A program made the position numbers and the translations under genes. A stretch of 64,000 bases of DNA, taken from Rhea pennata. Its lineage: Eukaryota; Chordata; Aves; Rheiformes; Rheidae. Each line of letters opens with the position of its first letter. Positions within the stretch are counted from its first letter, which is position 1. The notes below the pieces were generated by a model. It searched no databases. It worked only from the letters and a program-made list of their open reading frames with translations, and had not been told where the DNA came from. Below are positions 34,515 to 46,029 of the stretch, in pieces. The stretch is from NCBI RefSeq assembly GCF_028389875.1, contig NW_026907680.1, forward strand, positions 992,001 through 1,056,000, read 5' to 3'.

Positions 34515-37500
34515 CTATCTTGTGGGTGTGGCAGTCCACGAGTCATTCAAAGGTGCCTTCTGTATTCGGGAATAGTGGGTCCAGGAACTTATTCCCTCCA
34601 CCTTTACTGCAGTAGGAGTTGTCAGAAGCACCAGGTAAGGTCCTTTCCACTTTTCTCTTAGTGGTTCTTCTTTCCATGTCCGAATATAAGCTAGATGCCC
34701 AGGCTTGAAGTCATGCACAGGGGAGTCCAATGGAAGGGGGGTACGTTGATTAAGGTACCTATGTAAAGATGTTAGTACCCGAGACAAAGACAATAAATAC
34801 TCTCTCAACATTTCTTCCCCTCTTACATGCATTTGATCACTTCGTCCCCCTATTTCATTAATTGGGTAAGGTTTCCCGTAAAGTGTTTCAAAAGGGCTTA
34901 CTCCCTCTTTTATTCTCAGGGTTATTCTTATTCTCATCAAGGCCATTGGTAATACATCTACCCATTTAAGATGGGTTTCCTGACACAGTCTTGAAATATG
35001 TCTTTTAAGTGTTTGGTTCATTCTTTCTACCTTACCGCTAGACTGGAGTCTGCATGGAGTGTGTAATTCCCATTTCATCTGTAAAAATCTGGATGTTCCT
35101 TGAACCACCTCTGAAATAAAATGAGGTCCATTATCTGAGGATATACCTTCAGGAATCACAAATCGAGGAACTATCTCTTTTAGTAAAATCTTAATTACCT
35201 CTTTTGCATGATTGGTGGAGCATGGGAAGGCTTCTGGCCAACCAGAAAATGTATCTACCAAAACAAGTAAATATTTAAACCGACCACATTTAGGCAATTC
35301 AGAGAAATCGATCTGCCAGTGTTCCCCTGGGGTTAATCCTCTTCTGAGATCTCCCATAGGTGGTTTCTTCTGAATTTTGGGATTAGTTGCACAACAGGTG
35401 GGGCATCTCCTTACAATAAGGTCAGCATTTGATAGCATCTTTGATCCCACAGCGTATCTTTTTTACGCTGCTTATCATAGCATCTGCTCCCATGTGAGTT
35501 TCTTCATGCAGTCTCTTGAGGAGCACTTCCATCATTTTGGCTGTAGTTAAAACTTGTCCATTTGGGGTGACTCACCACCCTTTAGCATTTTTTGTACATT
35601 CTAGCCTTTATGCCAACTGATTGTCTGAATATTCAGGAGGTCTCACCTGTATTTTTCTACTGGGTAATAAAGCCCCAATCACCTGTCCTGCTAGTGCTGC
35701 CTTTTTGGCTGCCATATCTGCTCTCCTGTTTCCTTGTGCCACTTCACTATTTCCCTTCTGGTGGGCTTTGCAATGCATTATAGCTACTTCTTTGGGTTCC
35801 ACTGTTGCTTTGAACAATCTTAATATCTCTTGTCCATACTTGATATTACTTCCTCGAGAATTTAAGAGCCCTCATTCTTTCCAAATCGCTCCATGAGCGT
35901 GAACTACCCCAAAAGCATACTTTGAGTCAGTATCTATATTTACTCTTTGGCTCTTTCCGATTTCAAGGGCTCGTATAAGGGCAATGATTTCAGCCTCTTG
36001 TGCTGAGGTGTTTTGTGGCAATGGTTTAGCTTCTACTTCTTTCCATTGAGTCACTACTGCATATCCAGCCTTTCTCTCTCCATTCTGTACAAAGCTGCTA
36101 CCCAGAGTCAATGTGCGGGCCTCTTGTATTAATAAAGACGGTGGCTGCTATAGCCCGGAGGCAGGCCGGCCATCCTTTACTTACTTTGTCTAATTGTTTA
36201 GAAAGATATGCCACCGGTCTTTTCCGGCTCCCAAGCATTTGGGTCATTACTCCCGAGGCCACCTGCTGCCGCTCATGCACATACAATTGAAAGGGTTTAG
36301 CCATATCTGGGAGTCCCAGTGCTGGAGCTTCCGTCAATTTCTTTTTTATTTCATCGAAACTAGCACGGCATTCTGGGGTCCGCTCTAACCATTCTCCCGG
36401 ACCCTTTAGGGCTGCGTATAAAGGTTTAGTTATCAGCCCAAAATTAGAGATCCATATACGGCAAAATCCTGCCATTCCCAAGAATCCTCTCAGCTGTCTT
36501 TTTGTGCGGGGTCCTGCAATTCGGCATATAGCCTCTTTTCTTTCCGCTCCTAGTGCACGTTCTCCTTTTGATATTTTAAATCCAAGATATTGGACTTCCT
36601 TCTTCGCAATCTGAGCCTTTTTCTTTGAAACACGATACCCGGCAAGTCCCAAACAATTGAACAGACTCACTGTCGCCTCTAAACATATTTGCTCTGAATC
36701 CACTCCACTCAAAATATCATCCACATACTGTAAAAGAGTGACATTTTTGTTACCTTCCTGCCATTGGGCTAGTTCTTTGGCCAAGATCTCACCAAACAGG
36801 ATAGGGCTGTCCTTGAATCCTTGAGGAAGGACCGTCCAGCATAACTGCTCCATCCTCCTCGTAGTGGGACTTTCCCATTCAAAGGCGAAAATTGTCTGGC
36901 TTTGTTCCTCTATAGGAATACAGAAAAAAGCATCTTTTAAATCTAGCACTGTAAAACAACTGTTAGTCTCAGGCACCGAGGCTAAAAGAGTATATGGGTT
37001 TGGCACGCTTGGATGGATATCTTTTGTTATTTGGTTCACTGCCCTCAGGTCCTGGACCAGTCGATATTCTTGGGAGCACGGTTTCCTTACCGGCAGGATT
37101 GGTGTATTGAATTCAGACTGACACTCTCTAAGCAAGCCATATTGCAAGAAGGCATTAATTAGGGGTTCCAATCCTCTACGTGCTTCTAGCTTGATAGGGT
37201 ACTGATGCACCCTAACTGGCTTCGCTCCTGGTTGCAGCTCTATTTTGACCGGAGTCGCGTTTTTTGCTTTGCCTGGCTTTGTTGAGGCCCAAACCAAGGG
37301 AATCACCGCATCCAATACACTTGAAGGGATACTTGCACTGTTATCGTCTGGAGCCGATCCCATCAAAAGGCAGATTTGTGCTCTCCATGCCAATTCTGGA
37401 GGGCTGTGGAGCTGCACGGAACTCTCAGAAAAGGTCACCTGCGCATTCAGTTTGCATAGTAAATCCCGTCCTAATAAAGGGAGGGGACATTCTGGCATAG

Positions 37501-37747
37501 AGAGAAATTCATGAGTCAATTTAGTACCTCTAATCGTGCACTCCATTGGTTGCAAAAAATGGCCTCAAAGCTTTCCTTCCCATAGCCCCAACAATGGTGG
37601 TAGCAGTCTTACTTAAGGGTCCTTTACAACTAGTTATCATGAATGAGTGGCTCCACTATCTAATAAAAAATCTATAGTTTCATTCCCCAGCTTTACTGGA
37701 ACCAGGGGATCAGCTGAGGAAATTCTGATTTTCTCCCCCGGTCCCCT
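34515..37747 (-). pseudogene. Proviral pro-pol, broken
   Basis: Domains in order on the minus strand are as follows. A protease start carries the LLDSGATHS active-site motif (DSG codons at 37652-37660), followed at once by a TGA. Protease C-terminal LLGRDLL leads into reverse transcriptase (36098-37555) with LDLKDAFFCIPI, LPQGFKDSP and YVDD. RNase H (35608-36111) is shifted by one frame and has a stop near 35870. Integrase has an H-x3-H remnant (LHEETHMG) in one frame, then CPTC in the next. Its core is 34515-35450, with catalytic D (HWQIDFSELP), D (SSDNGPHF) and E (KVERMN), and a PGHLAYIRTWK C-terminal domain. At least three frameshifts and several stops are visible, so no functional polyprotein can be made. 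Confidence 0.9.
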
Positions 37748-39167
37748 TCATTCCATATGTGACTCCTCTAACATAATTAGGTCGGTGCTTGCTGGGCTCT
37801 GTAGCTTTGTTATCCTTCTTCGATTGGGACATTCATCTTTCCAGTGCCCTTCCTGTCTACAAACTGCACATTGATTTGGACCCAAAGCGGGTCTAGGGAG
37901 GCCTCCTCCTGGCCTCCCTCCCCTTCCACCTCTTCCTCCTCTGTTACCTCTCCTGCTTCCCCTGCCCCTGCCTTGGGATTCATTCCTCTGGACAGCTGCC
38001 AGGAGAAAAGCCTGCAGTTTCATTTGATTTTGTGTTTCTCTTGTTCTCTTTTCATCTCGATTATTCTATACCTTATACGCTATTTCTATCAGCTGTGGAA
38101 TAGACATTCCCCCAGCTCCATCTACCTTCTGCAGCTTCTTTCTAATATCCTGAGCTGACTGGCCAATGAAGAGCATATTAAACAGCCTTTGATTCGCTTC
38201 CTCATTTGGATCCAGGTCTGTCCATTTTCTGGCTCTTTCGCATAATCTTTCATAAAAGGCCAAGGGATTTTCTTCAGGCCCTTGCTTTACTTCATACAAT
38301 TTTGACACAGTCTTTGGTTTCGGAACCCCGTACTGAACCTTATATAAAAATAGATATTGATACTGCTTCAATAGCTCCCTACCCTTGCTCCTATTTGGAT
38401 CCCACTCTGGATCCTTTCTGGTGGGTAAATAGACCTCAGGTTCCCCCTTTCTGTCCCTTCTCTCACCCTCTTCTTTTGCCTTAGCAATTACCAGCCTCCT
38501 TTCTTCTCCCGTCAGGAAAGCATTCAACAGCACCTGCACATCTCTCCAGTTAGGATTATGAGTTATCATAATAGTCTCCAAAAGCTGATTCAGCTTCTCA
38601 GGATTTTCCCTATATGATCCAACAGACTGCTTCCAGTTTAGTAAATCCGAGGTTGTAAAAGGAACATGTACAAATACTGGCAGCCCTTCTGGTCCCACTG
38701 CTTGTCTCAAAGGAGCCTGTAGAACAGGTTGTTTCCGTCTCCTAGTTCGGCCAGAAATAGGGCTGGACTCTTGGCTTTCTAGCGGGGGGGCCGATGCTTC
38801 AACTGCGGTGGAATCGTTTCCACAAGAGGGGGGCACTGTCAGTAGTTGTACATCCTCCTGCTCCTCTCCATTCAGAATTTGTCTGTTAGCACAATACCTG
38901 CTCTCTTCCTTCTTTCCTACTGCAACCATTACAGATTCCTCCTTACTTATAGGTTCACATTCCCTCTGAATTTCTGCTTCCCTATATAGCGACAAAAGCC
39001 TCCACATAGGGTATTTCATCCCACTTCCCCTTCCGGCAACAAAACAGCAGTAACTGTAATATAGTGTTATAGTTCAAGGTCCCATTTTTTGGCCATTGCT
39101 CATCACATTCCAGCTTATACATTGGCCACCATTGATTACAACATCTTTTCTTTCTTTTTTTTGTCAT
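37748..39167 (-). pseudogene. Proviral gag, broken
   Basis: The matrix part (39167 down to about 38985) has WPKNGTLNYNTILQLLLF and GKWDEIPYVEAF. A frameshift then moves to the frame of 39019-38066, which holds a linker and the capsid (VPFTTSDLLNWK, NPEKLNQLLETI, NWRDVQVLLNAFLTGEE, PLAFYERLCERARKWTD). An in-frame TAG at 38066-38068 interrupts before nucleocapsid (from 38023), which has a Gly/Arg-rich stretch and one CCHC knuckle, CAVCRQEGHWKDEC. Gag ends at TGA 37748-37750, with protease continuing in the same frame. Confidence 0.9.
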
Positions 39168-39620
39168 CCGATCTCCTCCAAAAATATTCTAGTGTTTCAA
39201 AATACAACCCAAAGGGATACAGGGAGGAATCGTGGATTGGCTTGATCCCATGTTAATTACCGAGAAATACCAACCTTATTACTTAGAAATAACTTTTTTC
39301 CCGTACCTTTGTGCGCACTCCGCTCTGACCCCTCTGGTCAATTTAAGGCAACCTTTGCCGAGCGTCTACGTGCGACGTAATTCAACATAGTCTTCCACGT
39401 AAGTAAGTAAATTTGATACTCACCAATCCAAAGATTCACCCCCCTTTCGCCCTGGCACAAATATCTCTGGTCGGCGTTGCACCTTTGAGCCTCTTGTCAT
39501 CCCAACTTCGGAGGGAGGTCAGAGGACTCCCCGATCAACAGGTCGGTGCATCCTGGAGCTCGATCCGATCCAGTCTGCTGTCGGGAACAGCAAGATGATC
39601 CGGGCAAGGCCTTCTGGCAA
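39168..39620 (-). other. Proviral leader between PBS and gag
   Basis: This is the untranslated leader of the provirus, about 450 bp. No upstream frame of note is seen. A packaging signal is expected here but cannot be recognised by eye. Confidence 0.6.
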
Positions 39621-39638
39621 TTCCCATCTGGGTCGCCA
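39621..39638 (-). other. Primer binding site
   Basis: The 18 nt TGGCGACCCAGATGGGAA on the minus strand follow the 5' LTR end after a 3-nt spacer. The TGG start is typical. I do not assign the tRNA with confidence. Confidence 0.75.
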
Positions 39639-39641
39639 AAC

Positions 39642-40194
39642 TGTTGTCCCAAAATCTGGGTTCTGTTACCCGGTGTGCAAGCAACCAATAGACACAAAGG
39701 GTCGAGATATTTGTTGATTTCATTTCTGCGCAGAGATGGGGGCTAGGTGGTAAATCCACAGAGCTAGCACACCTCCTCCCCCTCTCATTCTTTGTTTATA
39801 CACGCTTTTCAAAGAGTACTTCATGCAAGTTTTCCTATTGGTTACAGTTTCGTTAACTCAGGTAATTGCTCTGCGCTTGCGCTTTCACATTCTTGTTAAT
39901 TAGCATAGGAAGTGAAGAAGAGGCGGTAACATCATTATCATGTCATTTCCATCTCATTATTCATTTAGGGGTGTGAAGTTTAATATGTTAATAAGCCTTA
40001 ATGAACCTGAGGTCACGTCTGGGTTATTCTGCTGTGTTTGTCTTATCTACCCCTCGCAATCTTCAAAGCGTTGTGGTTTCATCAAGGTTACTTAGCCGGA
40101 GCTGGTTATCCTTTGCAGTACTGTTTTTCTCTCCCCCGTGTCCTTGAGTCTTGTTAACTATTTGCAAGGTTTTTCCCACAGTATTTCTCTAACA
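39642..40194 (-). repeat. 5' LTR of the provirus
   Basis: On the minus strand it starts TGTTAGAG and ends GGGACAACA. A CCAAT box (39837-39841) and TATAAA (39795-39800) lie in promoter order. It abuts duplicated DNA at 40195. Confidence 0.93.
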
Positions 40195-43100
40195 CCAACA
40201 CCCCTGCTGCTTCCTCAGGCTGGTTGTGCCCTCCTAGGCACTAACAGCAGCCTTGTGGCCACTGGTGGCCTCTCAGGTGTTGAGGCCCAAGTGAGCTCAC
40301 TAGCAGAAGCAGCAGCAAGGTTCCTCCTCCTGGCTTCCAGGTGGGTGGGGCTGGAATCACCTCCCTGTCAGCACTGACACCATTTTCCTGCTGCGAGGCT
40401 CCCGGGTGCACGGCACAAGTGCCCTCACACTCAGCATCAAAGCCTTGTGCCTGCCAGTGGCCATGCTGGGCTGCACTACAGGGTTTTCCAGTGCAGGAGG
40501 ACTGAAGTAGGGGACACAGAACAGATCCAAGAGCAATGTGCTCAGTGCTAAGAGAACGTTGAAAACGCTACATGTCTGTAGCCGGAAGAGAATGGAAGGG
40601 AGCAGAGGGACTGCTTTGGCTAAAAGGCAGCGCCTGCCTGGAGCAAGACCACACGTGTGCTTCCATACAAAATGTTTAGGCAGCTCCACCAAGCTGCAGA
40701 AGAAAGGTTAGCCAGTTGGTTACTCGCACGAGAAGGGACATGGACTTTACGGTGCCAGACAAGCTCCGTATCCCTGCAGGCTTGTTAGGGGGAAGTGCAG
40801 TGTGCCTGGCAGTTTTTGAAACCCCTTGGAGTTTAGGTTCAGCCTGCGGCAAGGATTTCTCACAGCCAGACCATTTAGTGGGAAACCATTACCGTGCTGT
40901 GTAAAGCAAATATTTTTCACCAGCTTTGCATAGTGTTTTGTGCCGGTCACATCCTTTCTGCTCAGAATATCACAATGCCTCTGTATTGTCTGGGAAAGTG
41001 GAGTCGTGGGGTACATGTGCATTTGCTGCAGATCCTTCAGTAGATGCATGGAGGCCAACACATGCACTTCCAACTTCACTTGCACCTGGGAGAGGGGAAA
41101 AAAAATCCAGTGTTAGTTTTACAGCACACGTAGCCCAAAGCATTTGTCGAAATAAATAGTACCTGGGAGTGGATGGTGCAAAAATGTAGAGAGATGTAAA
41201 GCCCTCAGAGGAACTCAAAATGAAAGGGGCCCACACAGATGAAGACATTTGATTTTTTGTGTTTGATTATCACTCAACGGGCTCCTGAAAGAGAGTGAAG
41301 GAAATTCCACTGGATATCCCCGTCAAAGGGATGGGGCCGAACTCTTTTCACTAGTGCCACGCAACAGGACAAGAGGCAACGGGCACAAACTGAACCAGTG
41401 GAAGCTCCGCCTCAATATGAGGAGGAATTTCTTTCCTGTGAGAGTGACTGAGCACTGGGAGAGGTTTCCCAGAGACATTGTGGAGTCTCCTCCTCTGGGG
41501 AGATTCAGACCCTGCCCGGATGCAACCCTGTCTAACATGGTCTAGGTGACCCTGCTTGAGCGGGGAGGTAGGACTAGATGATCCCCTGAGGTCCCTTCCA
41601 ACCTTACCCATTCTGTGATTCTGTGATATGCACCACACGTTTTCAGAAAACCCACCGACCATATCTACTTACACCATTGGCCAACCTGGACCCCTCAGGT
41701 CTCTCTGTCTCCAAGCGTCCCATCTTCTTTCACAGCTCAGAAAGGCAGTTTTATGGAGGACAAATCTTTTAGCCGCTTTCTGCTGAGCCTTCTCGATGGA
41801 GATGTATATGCATACACAAACACACACACGGGTACCACTTGCCCTGTCGAAACTTCCTTTTTTTCCAGGGAAGCTCCTCTACAGGACTATGTAAAACAAC
41901 CAAGAAGACCCTCACTGTCTTCCTGCATCGAGCACAATCAGATAAAGTCTCAGAAGCCAATAAATGACACTGCTCCCAGTCAGCATGGGATGACATTCAA
42001 AAATGCTAGTGTTAGGCAAGAGGTTTGTGGACATGCCAGCAAGTGTTGAAAGCTGTAGAGAAACAAATCACAGTGCTGGGTGAGGAAAAGATCCTGGAGC
42101 AAAAAGGACCTCTCTGAGAGCTCTGTGCTTTGAAATAGGTCCTGTCACAAAGCAGGGACTCCAGAGGAACCAGTTTGCCCTCCTCCTCCGCCCATACCTT
42201 TCCTTTGTCAGAGCCTGGGAAGCACACTGCATACACGAGTGGAAGGCCCACATCTCCAATGGATCTGAGGAGCTTTCCTTCTCTGACAATACCTATGCAG
42301 ACTCTTCCTGTGCCCTTCTGCGAATGGAGCCATTAGGAGCCACAGTCATCTCAGTGTGGCCGGGGACACTGGTGGGGAGTTCTTGTTTTCTTCTTGAAAT
42401 TGTATGAGTAAAGAGAAAAGCAAGAACTCAGCCCGTCCAGGAGAGCTCCTGCTGAAGGTGGCAGCCCAGCATGCCAAGAGGCCCACTTTCCTTCTGAGAC
42501 CATACTTGAAGACCAGGCTGAGAAATTGTGGGCTTTCGCTGAGGACTTTGGCTCCCCAGTATGACTTAAGGCCTTTGTGATGAGTTCCCGTGCCCTTTTC
42601 CGATCCAAATCATGCTCCATACGTGCCCCATACAGGCAGCTGACTCTCTGCTGTGACAAACGTGGTCTGGAGGAAAAAGCCAGCCCAAGATGTCTTTCTG
42701 CCTTGCTTGCTTCTGGTAGGGATCAATCTTTTCAAACAAACCAAAACCAGAACCTCTCATTCCTCTCCATGTTATAGGCTCCCCAAATAAGAGCTACAGA
42801 AGGACCAAAGCACAGGGAATGGCTGGGCAATAAAGTGCCAGAGGGTATTTGCTGCAGGAGGAGTGAGGCCTGTTGGGGAGAAAATGACCACATCTGAACT
42901 TTGCATGCACCGGGGCAGGCTGTGAGCTAACAGCTCTTGGTCAGGAAGGAGAGGCAAGAGAGAGGTCGCTGAAAGCCGCATCTCCTTGCCCTGCAGAGGT
43001 GAGAAGAAGCCCAGCAGAAGTGCTTTGAAGGGGAAGAGAGAAGACAAGCAAGGAGCCGCATGTGACCCTGCCACAGGTTGACGGTGTGCTTTCAGCCCAA

Positions 43101-43275
43101 GGTGGGGGTGCGCTTCTAAAAGGACCAAGCAGGCAAAGGCTTTGTGTCTCCTGCCTCTGGCTGAGGAAGCTCCCAGGCCTCAGGCTGCTGGAAGAAGACC
43201 CTGTTGGGGCAATCAGTGCATTCTTGGCTGTTCTGCACCTACTTGCTGCTGTTCCAGCCTGTGCTGAAACACCAT
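40195..43275. repeat. Inverted copy of 1737-4810
   Basis: The sequence runs antiparallel to the left flank (for example 40357-40692 pairs with 4308-4643, 41351-41662 with 3353-3664). Paired coordinates sum to about 45,000-45,021. The homology begins exactly at the LTR edge. It includes an inverted copy of the CR1 tail, now on plus (about 41290-41625). Divergence is much greater than for the 59.4-kb direct repeat, so this duplication is older. No gene is supported in it. Confidence 0.9.
41290..41625 (+). mobile_element. CR1 LINE 3' tail (duplicate of 3391-3720)
   Basis: This is the same insertion as 3391-3720, seen in the inverted copy, ending 'cattctgtgattctgtgat'. Confidence 0.9.
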
Positions 43276-43789
43276 GTGACTGGAGCCAGTGCTCTCTGCT
43301 CCTGCTCTGCAAAGCTGTTGGCCTAAGCCTCTTCACTCCCTCGGCATCCATGGCAAAGCCATCAAAGGACGCCAGCTTCGGATGAGATCAGTCTAATGCC
43401 TCGTGTTTCCCAGCACAGGAGCTCTGGCTTCCTCCGCTTGCTGCTTAGTTTGCAAGAGCAACCTCTTTTTGTCTCTCAGAGTCCTACCTTTGAAGGGCAG
43501 GCTTGTTCCATTTGTCTTCCCCTCAGGGATGGGAGGTGCAAGAGCAGAATCTGGCAGAAAATAGGACGCAAGCACAGAGCTGAGGAATGAGCCCAAAGAC
43601 AGCAAAGGCCTCTTCTCCCACTGCGGGCTGCAGCTCTCGGAACCCTGGCCTCAAGTACTGCGTGAGCTGCAGTCTGCAAGCAGAACCTCCGTGTTTGTGG
43701 AGAAAATGGGCACAGGCATCTTGGATGTCTGCAGTCTTCTCCACGGGACTTGCCAGAGTTGATGTACTGCTATGAAGATGGTTAGAAGG
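43276..43789. other. Junction stretch beyond the inverted copy
   Basis: Patches such as 43640-43700 still match 1672-1735 in reverse, so the duplication continues with insertions. No gene was recognised. Confidence 0.5.
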
Positions 43790-44210
43790 CTGGGTCATCT
43801 CTCTAAGGAGGAAAGGCTGTAAGGACTGTGCTTGTTTAGCCTCCAGAAGAGAAGCCTGAGAGGGGATCTTACCCATGTCTACAAATACCTCAAGGGAGGG
43901 TGTCAAGAGGATGGGAGCGGGCTCTTTTCTGTGGTGCCAAGTGCTAGGAGAAGAGGCAGTGCACACGAACAAGAACACAGGGAGCTCCACCTGACTCTGA
44001 GGAAAAACTTCTTTCTGGTGAGAGTGACCGAGCATTGGGACAGGTTGTCCAGAGAGGTAGTGGAGTTTCCTTCTCTGGAGACATTCAGAGGCTGCCTGGT
44101 GTGATCCTGTGCAGTGTGCTGTAGGTGACCCTGCTTGAGCAGGGGGGTTGGACGAGATGATCTCCAGAGGCCCCTTCCAACCTCCACCCTTCGATGATTC
44201 TGTGATGGGC
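43790..44210 (+). mobile_element. CR1 LINE 3' tail
   Basis: It begins near 'ctctaaggaggaaaggctgtaaggactgtgcttgtttagcc' and continues through the 'rrNFFLVRVTEHWDRL' remnant to the terminal 'gattctgtgatg'. It marks the outer end of inverted arm R. The matching arm L keeps only the last 100 bp. Confidence 0.9.
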
Positions 44211-45940
44211 GCTTTCTCTCGCAGCTCCTGCTGTGGGGGTAATGGAAAATGTGTGGAGGACAAAGAGGCTAGAAGCTGGTCTGAGGTGCGGATCCTTACC
44301 GAGGCTTGTCAGCCTGCAGAGAGAAGGGGACTCAATCCTCATGTAGTGCTGATGAAAGTCTCCCTGAGCAGGCTCTCAAGCAAAGCTCCTGCATTTGCAG
44401 ATGCGCACGTACCAGATGGAACGATGAAGCCTGGTCCTCCAGAATCGCCATTGCTAGTGAGGGGCCGCAGGCTTTGCCCTGACTTGGGCTTGCTGGAGTG
44501 TCAAGGTGGAGCAGAGTGGCACTTGGAGGAGGCTCTCCTTCAGCAGCTTAAAGGCCTGCCAGCTTTCCTGAGCTCCTTTGCCCTTCTGAGCTGCCTCCCC
44601 TGTCGTCCCCCTAGCAGGTCTCTGCAGAAGGGGAAGCCTGCTCGCCTCAAGGCCAGCCTCTGGGCTCTGCTGCCCTCCTTCCTACCTGCCCTCCGGCTCT
44701 GCAACTCCACTAGTTCCCGGGTGCTACAGCCCAGGTGGCCATGGATTCTGCTGGCACCAAGCCTCCGGGGTGGCCGCTTCGCCTTCTGGCCTGGGGCACC
44801 CGCCTTCTTCCCCTCACACCCACAAAAGCCCAGCACTCAAGGGCACCCAGGACACACACAAGAGCTGGCAGTTCCCTCCCCACATGCAGCCAGCACTGGG
44901 CCCCAGCAAGGGGGGCCCAGGCTCAAGCACTTCCTCCCCTCAGAGGCATACAGCAGCTTTTTCCTCCTCTCCCCACAGGCCCCCTGCCCCCAGGACATGT
45001 GTTGGCCATGGCACGGCCTTCTCCACGCCTCTCTCCAGCACAACAAGACGCAGCACACCCCTAGGCCACAGCCACCGCAGCTGCAGCCAAAGAGCCACAG
45101 CACGACCGCAGCGGAGAGCTGCCCTGGCAGCAGCCCCTGAGCCCTGACTCCTCAGCTCTGCTCTTCAGGACTCCCCAAAGCTCCAACGCTGCAAACGGAC
45201 GAGCTCACCACACACCCAGCCAAGAGCCACCCAACTTGGGGCAGTTGGTTTAATTCAGCTTCAGAGAACTTCCTGGGTGCTCGCGTGGCTCACAAGCAGT
45301 GCTGCTGCTGCTGCTGCTGCTGCTGTTGTGGCTGCTGCTGTGGCCACTGCCACTGCCCCTGGGGCTCCCACTGCCGTTGATGCTCTGTCTGACACTGGGT
45401 CTTCGTGTGCCACTGCCACTGCCAGTGGGGCTGCCGTTGTCTCCAACATTGGATCTTCCGCTGCCACTGCTGCTACGAGCGGGTTTCCCGCTGTGTCCAA
45501 CATTGCAGCTCCCACTGTCACTGCCGCTGTGTTTGCCGCTGGCACTTGGGCTGCCGCTGTGCCCGCCACTGGGGCTCCCAGTGACGCTGCCACCGCCAGT
45601 GGATCTGCTGCTGCGTCTGCCACTGGGGCTTCCACTGCCCCTGCCGCTGACACTGGGGCTGCCGCTCTGTCTGCCACCCGGGCTCCCACTGCCACTGCCA
45701 CGCTGCCTGCTACTGACACTGGGGCTGCCGTTCTCTTTTGCAGTGGGGCTTCCACTGCCGCTGCCTCTGGGTCTCCCGCTGACACTGCCGCTGATACTGC
45801 CCCTGCCACTGCTGCTGCGTCTTCTGCTAAAACTGGCTCTGCTGGGCTCTTTGCCACTGCTGCTGCGTCTTCTGCTAAAACTGGCTCTGCTGGTCTCTTT
45901 GCCACTGCTGCTGCTCTTTCTTCTGCTTGCCTGTGTCTCT
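44100..45940. repeat. Inverted repeat arm R (pairs with 15938-17893)
   Basis: Coordinates pair to a sum near 61,987. It contains a CR1 end, about 1 kb of 3' flank and most of the Ser/Gly/Arg-rich exon. The flank (44215-45240) has a 330-codon plus-strand open frame, conserved as 287 codons in the other arm. That frame begins inside CR1, has no recognisable domain and is antisense to the exon family. Confidence 0.85.
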
Positions 45941-45960
45941 GCACACGGCTCTTCTTCCCC
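45250..45960 (-). CDS. Ser/Gly/Arg-rich terminal exon, copy 3 (main array)
   Basis: Acceptor ccttgtgcag lies just before 45960 and TAA at 45250-45252. The exon has 236 codons, open throughout in phase 0. It encodes GEEEPCAETQASRRKSSSSG, then twice the module RRRSSSGKEPSRASFS. Then come GSGSGSP/GGRQSGSP repeats, KPARSSSGSG, RRPSVRQS and a long Ser run, ending CEPREHPGSSLKLN. It is the last exon-like unit of the minus-strand array: cassette B ends in phase 0, so a B-to-terminal splice would stay in frame. The SR-like RRxSS motifs suggest a disordered, phosphorylated tail. The family is unrecognised. Ala- and Leu-rich frames on either strand are shadows of the same repeat. Confidence 0.6.
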   Translation of the reverse strand, partial: GEEEPCAETQASRRKSSSSGKETSRASFSRRRSSSGKEPSRASFSRRRSSSGRGSISGSVSGRPRGSGSGSPTAKENGSPSVSSRQRGSGSGSPGGRQSGSPSVSGRGSGSPSGRRSSRSTGGGSVTGSPSGGHSGSPSASGKHSGSDSGSCNVGHSGKPARSSSGSGRSNVGDNGSPTGSGSGTRRPSVRQSINGSGSPRGSGSGHSSSHNSSSSSSSSTACEPREHPGSSLKLN

Positions 45961-46029
45961 CTGCACAAGGAGGCAGAAAGAACAGGCTGTGTTCTGCCCT
46001 GCCAGAAAGCCCAGGAAGACTGCAGACTC

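Larger units (their letters stand above)
33512..40194 (-). mobile_element. Gammaretrovirus-like endogenous provirus, env-less, defective
   Basis: Two LTRs of about 554 bp flank a 5.6-kb interior on the minus strand with PBS, gag, pro, RT, RNase H, integrase and a polypurine tract. About 450 bp lie between integrase and the 3' LTR, with no envelope gene. I count roughly 40 differences between the LTRs, about 7 percent, so it is an old insertion. Gag has a single CCHC knuckle, and a stop codon separates gag from an in-frame protease start, as in gammaretroviruses. Each gene has stops or frameshifts. The flanks (...gcgatac before, ccaacac... after) share no target-site duplication. Confidence 0.93.

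Noticed and set aside
44148..45140. 330-codon plus-strand open frame, also open as 287 codons at 17007-17870 on minus
   Set aside because: It starts inside a CR1 tail, has no domain or splice context, and lies in GC-rich flank. The two copies are recent duplicates, so shared openness is weak evidence.
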